A stretch of 64,000 bases of DNA from Symbiodinium microadriaticum. Lineage: Eukaryota > Sar > Dinophyceae > Suessiales > Symbiodiniaceae. Location of the stretch: NCBI GenBank assembly GCA_001939145.1, contig LSRX01000787.1:184106-248105 (forward strand). Direction: 5' to 3'. The translations under genes were made by a program, and so were the position numbers. Shown piece by piece: positions 22,377 through 33,200 of this stretch; the first letter of the stretch is position 1; each line of letters begins with the position of its first letter. The notes under the pieces are model-generated. The model did no database searches and was not told where the DNA came from. It saw only the letters and a list, made by a program, of their open reading frames with translations.

Positions 22377-22657
22377 TGGATACGGAGACAAGTCCGCGGC
22401 CAATCAGAACGTACCTCTCTGGCGAGGTGCTGAGTGTGGCGAAGACGGGTTTCAAGGTGGGATCCAAGCCTCCAAGCCTTCCTATGGAGTGCACTCCTCT
22501 GCCGCTGTTGTTCGATGCCAGTCCATCCTGGCGCTGTGGGCGGAGAGTTGCCAGCTGCAGCAGCTGTCCCCAGAGACTCATGCTGCCATTGTATCCTGCA
22601 ACACGGGTGCACTGGTTTGGGGGCCCACAAACAGTATATCATGGAGCTAGCGTGGCT
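22377..22657 (+). CDS. Possible exon, unknown protein
   Basis: An ATG at 22377 opens a + frame (MDTETSPRPIRTYLSGEVLS, then AKTGFKVGSKPPSLPMECTP) running to a stop at 22657-22660. The first 60 residues look protein-like, the rest is Cys/Arg rich. Two other frames are also open here, so this is a weak call. It could be the start of the methyltransferase-like gene further on or an independent gene. Confidence 0.25.
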
Positions 22658-22660
22658 TAG

Positions 22661-23570
22661 GTATCAAGAAGAGACTGGAGGAGGAGGGCCAACGCCACCG
22701 CACGGTCTCAGAGATGTCGCAGCTGAGCCGATAAACATGCGCAGCCTTAGCCCAAAAAGGGCTTGGGTCGACGCAGAGGGTACTGACGGTAATGATAATG
22801 TCCAATTTGCTCTGAGTGCCTTCCAGCTTGCACTTTCGGGCCGGTTTTCGCGAGCCGCCTGGTGTGGCAATTGTGATCGATTATGTTTTAACGGTTATAT
22901 GACGCAATGATTTCTAGTCGGACATGCGCAGCGACAGAGAAGAAGGCAAAGTTCTTGAGCCAGCTCCGAAGGCTAGACAGGGTCCTGTCGGCTTCGTGTC
23001 AACGTTTTCTTTGTCTTGACTTGCATCAGGGCTACCGCTACTGCGCTGATGACATTCTCTGCGCGCACTATGCACTCAAAGCTGCCCCGAATGCCCACAG
23101 CTTGCCCGAAGCCTAGCAACCTGCTTTGTGATGTGATGATCGACTACAACCATGCACTGGCTTATGGCCAAGCAGCCGCGGGAAAGACATGATAAGTCTG
23201 AGAAGTTGCTGGAGTAGATGAATCAGCATGCCAAATGCCTTCGTCTTGTGGAATGAGGGATGCTGGTCGCAGCACTAAGTAGTAAGAGACACATGCCTCT
23301 TTGCGCTGCAATGAGCAGTCCCTTTCTTGCACGAGCCAGCGCCAACTGTCCTGAATCGAAATTGCTAAAGATGGAGGGTGCCGCATCCGATGCTAAGCTA
23401 TGCTGAGCTGAGGTTGGATTTGGGCTCTGGTATTGGGACAATAGGCCATTCGCCAAGCTGCCACGGCTGTGCAGTACTTGATTTTGTTTGTTACTTGTAG
23501 CATGCGTCGAGAATGCAATTGCCGCAGTGGTTTGATGGCTGCAAGAGCATTCGGAGCGAAGCCTTACAGA
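22661..23570. other. No gene seen
   Basis: Only short frames on both strands, no family similarity and no matched splice pair. Probably intergenic or intronic. Confidence 0.4.
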
Positions 23571-23652
23571 CTTGGCTCCAGCAGCGGTCGAATTCTTCCT
23601 GATGGGGGCGCAGAAACTTCTCGGCCGTCAAAGAAGTCAATCAAGTAGGACG

Positions 23653-24345
23653 CAGCTTACGTTTTGCGCTGCCCTCCAAGGTCTCGCCTGGCTGGCCCAG
23701 CAGCCGCGTGGAACTGCGAAGGTCACCATGCTGGAGGCCGCAGAAGCGGCGTCGTCGACTCCAGCTCAACAGCTCCACCATTGCCCTTGCATCGAAGCCT
23801 TCGATGCAGGCTCAAGATGTCAGCGTGTCTCTTTGTCGCAGGACGCTCCGAATGTGTCAGGCACATTGACGGGCGGGGTGCTGCCTTCCTCGTGTATGTA
23901 AGTACTTGGGATGCCGCAGGTTCAGGATGAGGTGGAGCTAAGGCAGGCTGAGATGCTGACATTCTCATTCAAGCCACGCTTGGTGCAGCTGCAGGCATGC
24001 AGACCTACGAGACCAAGATTCCTCAGTGACGAAGCTCAGACAGGAGCTCAGCTTTTTTGTGTGTATGCAGCGAACAGCCGAGTCCTTGGGAAAGTTCGAT
24101 GTGGTCACAGCCAACCCACCGCACCACTCTCGGCCACAGCCATGACTCACGCGCAGTAGCCGAAGAGATTCGAGTTCTCAGAACTTCCCAAGTGGTTGCT
24201 GAGGTACCTCAGCCGAAATGCTGGAAATCTGCCGGACAACTCCCAGAAGGTTGGGCGCAAGAAGTGTTCGGGAAGTTGAGCCAAAGTTATTTCTTTGCTA
24301 GGCGTACGTTAGGTCGCCCACTTCTCTGGACGCGGCCACCCCACC
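23653..24345 (+). CDS. Methyltransferase-like exons with an NPP motif
   Basis: Three + strand blocks look coding. About 23690-23830 contains LAWLAQQPRGTAKVTMLEAA. An exon starting AG|G at 23920 reads VQDEVELRQAEMLTFSFKPR and then VQLQA. An exon after TATGCAG at 24071 reads RTAESLGKFDVVTANPPHHS. FD-VV-x-A-NPP is the motif IV arrangement of N-directed class I methyltransferases (MTS small-domain type, where NPPY/H binds the target nitrogen). A further frame (about 24165-24330) contains LPEGWAQEVFGKLSQSYFFA. I did not find the glycine-rich SAM-binding motif I, which should lie upstream, so family assignment is tentative and exon joins are unresolved. Confidence 0.4.
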
Positions 24346-24422
24346 CCCTGCAAAACAAGCCGCCCCCGCTCCCCCCCCACCCACCCTTAGGGTGTAGGGT
24401 TTAGGGTTGGGGGTGGGGGGGG
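24340..24422. repeat. C/G-rich tract with telomere-like TTTAGGG repeats
   Basis: A poly-C-rich segment (24340-24386) is followed by TTAGGGTGTAGGG, TTTAGGG, TTGGGGG and a G run to 24422. TTTAGGG is the plant-type telomere unit also used by dinoflagellates. Only one perfect and two or three degenerate units are present, so this is at most a short interstitial telomeric sequence. Confidence 0.6.
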
Positions 24423-24475
24423 ATGTGTTACCGTGCGAGCGTGAAACAACGACCTCTCTTAGGCGTACTGCCGAC

Positions 24476-24700
24476 ATGAATTGCGAGGTGGTGTTGCAGA
24501 GCCGCCTGGAAGCAGAAAGGTCGTGACAGTTCGGCGAGCTTGCGGCAGTCCTTGTAGGAGCATTTGCACAATTGTTGCCTCAAAGAAGGGTCCATGTCCA
24601 GGAGCCGGGCGTCGAACTTTCGTGGCCGTCGCTCTATGTCGCTCTCGAGTTAGACACAAAGTTTTTGTTTCCATCCGAATGGCATCGAACAGCTTGTCAT
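24476..24700 (+). CDS. Possible two-exon fragment, unknown protein
   Basis: ATG at 24476 starts MNCEVVLQSRLEAER with a GAAAG|GTCGTG donor at about 24523; a second frame starting at 24531 reads FGELAAVLVGAFAQLLPQRR and then ELSWPSLYVALELD. Both look coding, but the 7-8 bp between them is far too short for an intron. They would have to be joined by another exon, or one is spurious. No family recognised. Confidence 0.3.
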
Positions 24701-25159
24701 AGCATAGCGCAGCAAGGTGCAGCTGATTAAAGTTGAGAGTGAGGGTGAGAGTCAAGAGCAAGGCAAGGCAAGACACAACGTGAGCACAACGCCTGCATTC
24801 TCATGTTGTCTACTCAGGTTCTGCGCAGCTGCCAGCTCAGCATGCCATTGTCTGGTTAGCCGCAGTGATGCTGTCGGATCGGAGAGCTTGGCGAAACGAC
24901 TGAGGTTGCCAAAGATGCAATGGCGCCTGGAGCTGTGTTTTGCATGGCAGGGGGCCGAGAGTCTGCCCTGTTGTTGGTGTCATCACTCAGCTTAAGGCCA
25001 TCTAGATTTGACATTGCAGACAGGTCTTGACGACAGATGCATCGCTTCTGGCAACAGCAGAATCGAGCATCGGAGATCATCAGTTTAAACATCTACTGTA
25101 AACGCAAGTTCTTGCAGTGTGATTGCACCCATCCGTTCGGGCTAGCTCGTGCTGCACCA

Positions 25160-25392
25160 AGATTTCAAGACTATGCACTGAGATACATGCAGCTCCCAGA
25201 CTTCCAGATGTGCTGCAAGCGTTGCAGCAGTCTGAATCTGAGACGCCAGCAGGCTGGAGAGGTGCTGAGTTGGTCAGTAGCGATGTGAAGCAGCATGACG
25301 TCGCAGAAGCGAGCGTGCATGCTTGCAAGCGAGGCCCTGCTGTTTGGAATGATTGGCACCCTCGGGGCAGTCGCGTTTGCAACTTCCTGTAG
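25160..25392 (+). CDS. Possible exon(s), unknown protein
   Basis: Two overlapping + frames look protein-like: one contains RLPDVLQALQQSESETPAGW (about 25185-25270), the other starts at ATG 25295 with MTSQKRACMLASEALLFGMI and a hydrophobic GTLGAVAFATS segment, ending near a TGTAG at 25392. An AG|G-type shift from one to the other is possible. No family recognised. Confidence 0.3.
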
Positions 25393-25399
25393 ATACGTT

Positions 25400-26610
25400 T
25401 GGAACCAAGACCGAAGGGAGCTCGCTAGAGCATGCAGCAATACCATACCCCAATCTGAGCCCACCTTGGGTTGTTCGCAGGCATCCATGGTCACAAAAGC
25501 TTCGGAGATACCAAACTGACAGAGCAGGGCCACGCCAGGCTTCGGAACCCAATCAATGGCAACTAAGGGCTTCCGGGGTACGGAGTTCCCTCATATCAGG
25601 CCCGAGGCATCCCAAACGCCAAACTCGTGTCGACAGCATTGCGACAAGTCTTAGGTACAGCTTCGCTGTGCAGCGAAGAGTAGACGTCCTTTTCCGCGGG
25701 AATCTAAAGAGCGTGCGCAGCTCAATCGCTACAAAGCGACTGCATGCTAGTCGGAGATGGCTTCTTCTGTCAGGTGGCAGTGGTTTGCTCTCTTGAGCGT
25801 GGATGTACCAGACCTGTCGGCACCTCAAGCTTTCTAGGGCAAATGCTGCAATACGGCTCCGAAGATTAGGCGGTCGACACCTTGAATGTGCAAGAGGAAG
25901 ATGGCACATGGCCTCGGCCTTTGTGCTTCGCCTCCTGAAGACAGCATGTTTCCGTTCTTAGTTCGTAAGTTGCGCGAAGGTCTTCCGACTACATTAGCAT
26001 TTGTGCTGAGATGGGACTCTGAGTGGGCAAGTCCGTGAGCGCTTCATGTAGCCCTCGGGACGTTAACGACGTGCACTCTGCCAGACATGAGGCCGCAAAG
26101 CAGCTCCTTTTGAATAGGTGCTTGCGGCAAACCTGCCCTTGTTAACGAACTCAGTTGGAAACAATCCACCGATTCAGCAGTTTTTGTTGAGTTGCTCTGC
26201 TAAGATTCGTTGGTGCAACTGCCACGCGAAACCCTGCTCGATGTTGGCTCTAGCGTGCTCTAGCTGCAGCGTCAATATTTCTTCGTCGCACACATTACGA
26301 GTCCTTCATGCTCCTGATGTTAGTAGCGAAATTCCAGCCGGTCGCAAAAAGTTTACAGACATACCCTCGACGTCGACTGTGCTAAAAAAAATCTCTGTTT
26401 GAGCCAAACATTCCTTCCACGAAAGTTCCATGTTCCTTGCAGAGGGCTCCCGGCCTCGCCACTGGGAATGTCACAGGAAGCTCCGGATGAGCTCAGCGTC
26501 TCAGCTGCAGGAGCTCTGCTTTGAAAGCTCGCTCAGATCAGCAGTTCCGAGGCTTGGCATTGGACTTGGAAGCTCCTCCGATCTACTACAACAAGGTGTG
26601 AATCGCAAGC
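25400..26610. other. No supportable gene
   Basis: Short frames only. The stretch precedes the dynactin gene and must contain or border its unseen first exon with the start codon, but I cannot place it. Confidence 0.4.
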
Positions 26611-26619
26611 CGTGCTTTT

Positions 26620-27715
26620 CCAGAGGGCTACTCGTTGACCTTCGAGCTGAAGGCAGACTACATACAGACTGCGTCTGGAAACAAGGTGATAGCTGCACCC
26701 TGTTCTGCTGGTAGGCAAAACGACGGATTCCAATTTTTTCGCATGCAGGTCAGTCGCAATTCAGTCCTCTGTGGCTCGCAGAATATTTCTCTCGTGGGGA
26801 ACTCCGTTGTGAAGCCACAGCCTCGGGTTGCAGTCGATCACGGCAAGCATCCCAGCATCGCGTCAGGCCCGGTGTTGTGCTAAGAGGTGATCTACAGCTT
26901 CTCAAAATAGGCAGGTGCTGAGGGCACAAATGGAAATTCAAGTGCAAGCTGAAGCTACACAGAGCTAGCGGCATAGCGCAATTTGTTTCGAGGTAAGTTC
27001 GTGATTGTGGGAGATGGCTGTGTGCTGCGACCCTCCTACAAGAAGTACAAGGAGTTTTGATGTGCTGAATGCAGCATCTACTTAACCTGCGAGTTGAGGC
27101 ACCATTTAACTATTTAGGATGCTCGCTTGTTCTGTCAGGGAAACATAGCATTCTTCCCAATGAGCATCGGGGACTACGTGACAATTGGGCCAAAGAGCAT
27201 CGTTTGCGCTGCCCAGATCGGCAACATGCTCAGTCTTGCAGTTGGCAATTTAGAATCTCTTTCCATGCTATGCCGGGCTAGGTTCCTGTGTGGACATCGG
27301 CGAGAACTGTGTTATCTCGAAGCGGTGCATACTGAAGGCCTGCAGCGTCTTGCTAGAGGGGTGCAACGGGAGCAGTCAAGGCTTCTGTGATTCAACTGCA
27401 TTCCTCGATTGAATCAAGGATAACTCCATGATTCTGCCCGGCACAGTATGAGCCCCAGTTGGGATGGAGACCACAACAAGGCTGCCTTTTCTGCAGCAGC
27501 TGAGATCCTTCCACCGGACACCATAGTACCTCCGCTCACGGTCTTCGGAGGCATTCCGGGCAGGCCCCATCAGTCTTCGTCTCGCCTTGAGTGAAGTACC
27601 ACTGATAGCAGCTTCGGGTGCCAGTCACAACAGAGCTCTGCAGGTATTTGGGGGAACTGCCCGAGTCGCAACCGATTGTTCAAAAGGAGTTTCTCAGCTG
27701 CATCAACTCAGCCAG
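26620..27715 (+). CDS. DCTN5: Dynactin subunit 5 (p25) homologue
   Basis: DCTN5 is a left-handed beta-helix (hexapeptide repeat) subunit of the dynactin pointed-end complex that links dynein to cargo. Exons follow the protein in order: to 26685 (ADYIQTASGNK), 26749-26813 (VSRNSVLCGSQNISLVGN), 26867-26916 (PGVVLRGDLQLLKIGR), 26993-27051 (VIVGDGCVLRPSYKKYK), 27139-27232 (IAFFPMSIGDYVTIGPKSIV, AAQIGNML), 27282-27362 (SCVDIGENCVISKRCILKAC), 27497-27563 (ILPPDTIVPPLTVFGGIPG), 27644-about 27715 (YLGELPESQPIVQKEFLS). All joins can be made in phase: one with a GA donor (27052), three with GC, the rest GT, all AG acceptors. The exon with the initiator Met is upstream and not located; the stop is not certain because the last frame stays open past the family's usual end. 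Confidence 0.9.
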
Positions 27716-27987
27716 ACAACCTCGAAGAAATTGTACAACTGAGGCATGCGATGACGGAGTACAGACGGCTCGGATCTCTGGTCTCGCTTATGTTTGGCCT
27801 GCATGCAACGTAGTCAAATCTAAGGTTCCTTCCTTTAGCCAAAAGCGGAGGCCGGCACTGAAATTCCTTGGGCCCTTAGCCGTGACCTTTCGCTGCCAAG
27901 CGCAGGTGCAACGCCAAAGGCTTCGACACCCAAAGCCAAAGCAGCGAAGAGCCCTAGCAATGCTCAGCTCTCTCCATAGCCTGAAAG

Positions 27988-28122
27988 AGGCAACTAGATT
28001 TCATGATGCATCGCTCAAAGCGGGCAGAGCGCTTCAGAGCGAAGGCGCTTTGTGAAGGTGACGGCGCTGACGATGCAGCGAAGCTGTCAGAAAAGTGTGA
28101 GATGATGTCTAGTTTTGCCTGA
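27988..28122 (+). CDS. Possible last exon, unknown protein
   Basis: After CTGAAAG a + frame reads RQLDFMMHRSKRAERFRAKA and then CEGDGADDAAKLSEKCEMMS to a TGA at 28120-28122. Basic then acidic helical composition looks coding. Just upstream (27895-27960) a disordered Ala/Lys/Pro/Ser frame may be the preceding exon. It could be a C-terminal extension of DCTN5 or a small separate gene; DCTN5 proteins normally lack such a tail. Confidence 0.35.
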   Translation, partial: RQLDFMMHRSKRAERFRAKALCEGDGADDAAKLSEKCEMMSSFA

Positions 28123-28129
28123 TCGGTCA

Positions 28130-28950
28130 GGCTTTGGCACTGAACCTTGTGCATGTAGCTTGCAACACATGTGCGTTCATGCACGTGGCTTTCGTGCTCA
28201 GCAAGACGCTGCTTTTGCGGCGTGCTTGTAGCCAAAGTGGCACGCCCGCCTGGAACCAAGAAAATCAAGAAATTCTAGTTGTTGCAATTGCCTAAACTGG
28301 TCTTGGGAAGCTCATGCCTGGCACCTGGCTGGAATGAGGCCGCCGACTTGGAATTCGCGGCAAGAGCCAAAGTGTGCTTGACCACACGGCCATGTGCAGC
28401 ACTTCAATGAAGCTACTCGCCGGAAGCTAAGACTAAGATTCCGTCTGCCTGGTTTCTCACGACGAAGCCGGACTTGCAAATGCTGTGTCGGTAAGGTCTG
28501 GCTTTTGGTCATCGCGGTTGATGCAAAGTTGCATGATGCCAAGCGTTCACCGTTGATTCTTCCGAGACCATCTTCTGAACAGAGTTGCAGCAAGGTTGCA
28601 AAGATCGCTGAGCCGGGGTTCTTACACGGTGCCCCTGAAACTAGCGTTCTGCCCTTAGGCGGAAGGCACTACAGCCAGCTGGTTCGAGACGCGGCTAGGG
28701 TGCTGATGTGCACGCTTGTCAGGAACGCTCGACCTCGTGGGGCGGACCACGCTCATGTGAGCCTAATCAGCATGCGGCCTAAAGCGATGTGTGACCCAAA
28801 ATGATCCAGCTGCAGCTCGTAATGGAAACCCGCAGATGAGAATGTTCTTCGTGCAGCGTTAAGGTACTGAGCGCTCCCAGAATTCAAAAGCAAGGCAGTC
28901 AAAAGGCTTCCGGACCCTGCAGCTTGACATGCACAACGATCCTGAATTGT
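28130..28950. other. Nothing firm
   Basis: A + frame at 28394-28804 and a - frame at 28312-28593 are both open, neither has a domain or paired splice sites. Treated as intergenic. Confidence 0.35.
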
Positions 28951-29085
28951 GTTCTATGGCATGCCCGGTGTCAGAAGATATCAGAAGCAAGAACATCTCA
29001 GGTCAAGCCAGCGCGCGCAGGCACTTTTCTGCGTTTACGGTCTTCCTAGCAGTGTTGCTTCCTGGTTTGTAACCCCAAAACTGCT

Positions 29086-29520
<435 letters not shown>

Positions 29521-29529
29521 GTGTTGTTC

Positions 29530-30230
29530 CGTGGTGTTATCCTCGCTTATTAATCCGAGACCCTGAGAACTGCCCAGGCTTTCTTCGCGGGGCTCCGCTT
29601 GTGAGTTCCGACCAGTTGGTTTCGGGATACCCAAACGAATCAGAAGAGAGCTCTGGCCGTGCATGTTTTTTTCCTTCTCTGCATCTCTCCGAAGCGTCGG
29701 TTCGAAGGCTCAGCAACTGCATGCACTGCAGTACTACGGTGAAGTTCATGTCTGGACCCTGGACCCCTTGGAGCTGCTCGCAGCATACTGTAGCGCGCAG
29801 TTGCGCGTATCGTCGATGCACGCTACATTGCCGTGCAAGTCCCATACGCAGGATATTCTTCAGTAACATATTGTTCCATTCTGCTGACATTCATCTACGG
29901 AGCTTCGCTCAGAGGCGGGCAACCGCATGCAGCTGCAGGCGGCTAGTCTTCCCCCCCTCGGCCGTTGCCGTTGCAAAGTGCAAAAAGTTCAAAAACCAAA
30001 GCTGCCCCCCACTCGGCCACTTGGGGCCTCTGGCTAAAGCTAGGACAGGATGGATCCGCCCAGAGGCAGGCAACGTCAAGGAGGCGTCCAGTGCATAACT
30101 CTGCCGGAAGCTTTTGTGGTCGGCGACACGGTCCCGACACCACCAAGGCACAGGGGCACCACCAAGCGAAGCGCAAGGAAATCACGGGAGTAAAGACGGG
30201 CTTTCATCTCGCCGGCAGGGAGAGGCGGTA
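29530..30230. other. Upstream region of the protease gene, no resolved exon
   Basis: Several short frames on both strands, none with a domain. The first exon(s) of the aspartic protease, including any signal peptide, should lie here or further upstream, but none is convincing. Confidence 0.35.
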
Positions 30231-30251
30231 AACGGTCTTCGGACGGTGAGG

Positions 30252-33200
30252 AGGCCCTTCGAAGATCAGATGTCTGTAGTTATCGCATCTTACAGCGAGG
30301 TGGGAACACCGCCGCAGCGCTTCACTGTCATCTTTGACACAGGGAGTGGCCAGTCCTTTCGTCAGCATTCTCGATGTTTCGGGATGGGACAGCAATGGCC
30401 TCGAGGGCTGAGAGCACGCTCAGTCTTCTTGCAGAGGTTGATGCTGCCCTCGGCCAGGTGCACTAGCGAGGCAGGTCGGAGTTGTGGTTTCACTAGCGAA
30501 CTGCAACAGATTGGGACTGAAGAGAGACTTCCCTTGATGAGCATTTTAAGCGCAGACAAATGTCGGAATGTCGACTAGGTCTCAGGCACATCGTTGCTTG
30601 ATGCCACTCTGGCTCAAGCTGCATTTGCAGTAGGCAGAGCAGCAGGCTTCTTTAGCTGGCAGACATCAGTCAGGCCATCAGGGAACATTGCTTGACCGCG
30701 TGCAGTCTTCTGTGGCTTGCCATATGCTGTTGACATCATGCCTGCGCAGGACTCCCAGCGGACTGAAGTTCGATGGACCGCAGCTCCTCCACATCCATGA
30801 TCGCGACGCCTGCGTCTTTCAGCGTCCAGCTCCAACGTGCCACGACCGAGTTCAGCGGTTTCTTCAGGGCTCGGGAGATACTGATCTTCGGCATCCGAAA
30901 AGACGGCCTTCTGAAATCATGGTTGTCCGATTCGAAATGAGGTGCAAAGGAGGAGCTGGAAAGAGCACTCGTCAGTGCCTCAACTCCCCAGACCAGAAAG
31001 ACTTCCTTCGCACATTCGGCACCTCTGTCAGGCCACAGCAGAGCCTCAGGCACGCCTGCGAAGACTGGACCGCATTTTTGCACTCGGTCCAGACCTTGTC
31101 TCAGCGATGGACAAGCAGCTTTGTCAAAGTTAAATTCAGCAGAGGGGGTAAACAGTAAACACGCTCTTGCCTTGAAGATCATGCAGGGTGCAAGTCTACT
31201 AGTAGCTGGGGCTCGGCTCTTCGCATAGCCTCAGTAGATATTTGTACTAAGGTCAGTAGATGCTCCGTGCAGTGACTTTTTGGTCTCTGTCTTAAGCCAT
31301 GAAGAACGTGCCCACGTCCGCAAGACCAGGAGAGCAGTTTATAGAGCCACAAAAGAGCGCAACAACCTTCTTGGCATCAAGACGGATATTGCTGCCGGTC
31401 TGCCTCCAGAGGACAGCAAGCAACGGTTTGCGCGTGTAAAGGGCGATCCGGTGCTTCAGAATCATCAAAGAACCTCTGATCGAAGCTCGGCGCTCGTAGG
31501 GCCACTCGGGTTGGAAGAAAGAATCTGCTCGTGGGTCTGTGAGTGCGTCGAACAACTTGCCACGAGGACGGAGATGACGAGAACAAGGCCAGGGACTTTA
31601 GGTTGTGTATTTGTACTCTCCCTGGTGTCCCCGATGAGTCTGAGTGTTGACAGTGTTTGATGCAAGCGCTCTACCAGGACGAAACCCTCTCGTCCGAGCA
31701 ACGAGGCCCGTGATTGCGCCAATGACACCAGTGCCTGTGCGTGAGCTCGGCCATCCCACGGAATGATGATTGAGCATGTCTTTCCTGCGCGTTCCTGCAG
31801 AGCTCTGGCCGATTGCGATTTCGAGCTAGCGCACCTGCAGCAGGATCGGCTAGTGCTTGCTTTTTGCTATGTTCACGAGTCTTTGCAGCTTGCGAGACAT
31901 CTTTTAACTTAGATACTTGACATGTGACTCCTTGCCGAAGGCAAGAGGATGCATGTTCGGGTTTTTTGTTTTCCACATGCATGACACAAATTAGCTCCTA
32001 GATCCGTAGACATGGAGACAACCATTTAGACATATTTACTGTATAGATAGACTCTAGACTCCCCAGCAGCTGGGCAGCTTCAAAACAATCACGCACCTCG
32101 GCCTTCGTCAAAACCTGATGTGTCCGCAGTGACTCTGGCAGAAACCAGACGGCCGTGGCTGCAAGAGGCCTGTAAGAAGCATGAACAGTTCGCGGCACGG
32201 AAGAGCAGCACTGCTGGAGCCCAAGCTTCATGGACCTCCGGGCCATGCAGAGACAACCATAGAAAATCGGTGCTCACTGCTCAAGGCCACACCAATTGGC
32301 CAGGACCTCATATTTGCATCAGCACCGTCAGCACCTGCCTTCGTTTCTCTCTGCGAGCTAGGCTGGGCGGACCAGCCACTTGAAAAGGCCAGGGACGATT
32401 TCGATCGTGACACCACAGCAGAGTCCCAAACGTGCCAGTTTGTGCAGCGAATGGCCGTTAGCTTCGAGAGATCTCAGGTCGTGAGTTTCGCTGCAGGTGA
32501 TGCAGTGGGTCAGTGCGAGCCTTGGTGTCGGGGGCACGTCCGACCTCGGACCTACAAAGTCTTGGATTGGGCCCAGGTTTGTTCGAGACAAGGTTTGCGT
32601 GGGCTCAGCATGCGCCTACGCAGATTTCGTCGAGATGACTGAGGAGTCGGCAACTTGGTGCCTCAGTTCCTGCAAAGACTGTGGACCTGCACCTAATGGT
32701 GTTAGAAACTTGCATGCGAGTCTCGCAGGCAACGCGGGTTACGATACCTTCTCAGCAAAACAAGCATCATCGGCATCATCGCTTCCACCATCATCTGGAT
32801 GACTCTGTGATTCTGTATCAGATTCTCACGAACATTCTTTGTGACGTCTCGCCAAACGTCCTAGTAGGCGAGGATGTTAATCCTGATTCTTCCTTGGGGC
32901 CGGGGCGATTCCGATCGATTCAGGTCATCGCGCACGTGCTGTGATCCGCCGGATAAAGTGTCGGCTAGAAACACCGAAGATGTAAACTCCGCGTGTTGTC
33001 GGCTTCGCTCTCGAAGCAGGCACGCGGCAAGGTTAGGGTTGAAGCATTCGTTGGCAGCAAAGTCCGTCCGCGTGACTGTGCGTGACTCCTTTGCCCTCAG
33101 GTGGACTCTAATCCCGATCGCCCCCCCCCAACCATTGTTCAACAAGGAAGATCGTGGGATTTTCTGACCATGTTACTCGCCTATTTCTTCACATGTGATG

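Noticed and set aside
21850-22650. 266-codon + strand ORF
   Set aside because: It runs in a different frame from the CTL exon and has no family similarity; the Gly-rich CTL segment occupies another frame.
30598-30618. Possible relic of the dinoflagellate spliced leader (GCCACTCTGGCTCAAG)
   Set aside because: Only about 15 of 21 positions agree, and a similar GCCACTCCGGCTCAAG occurs by chance in coding DNA near 1662.
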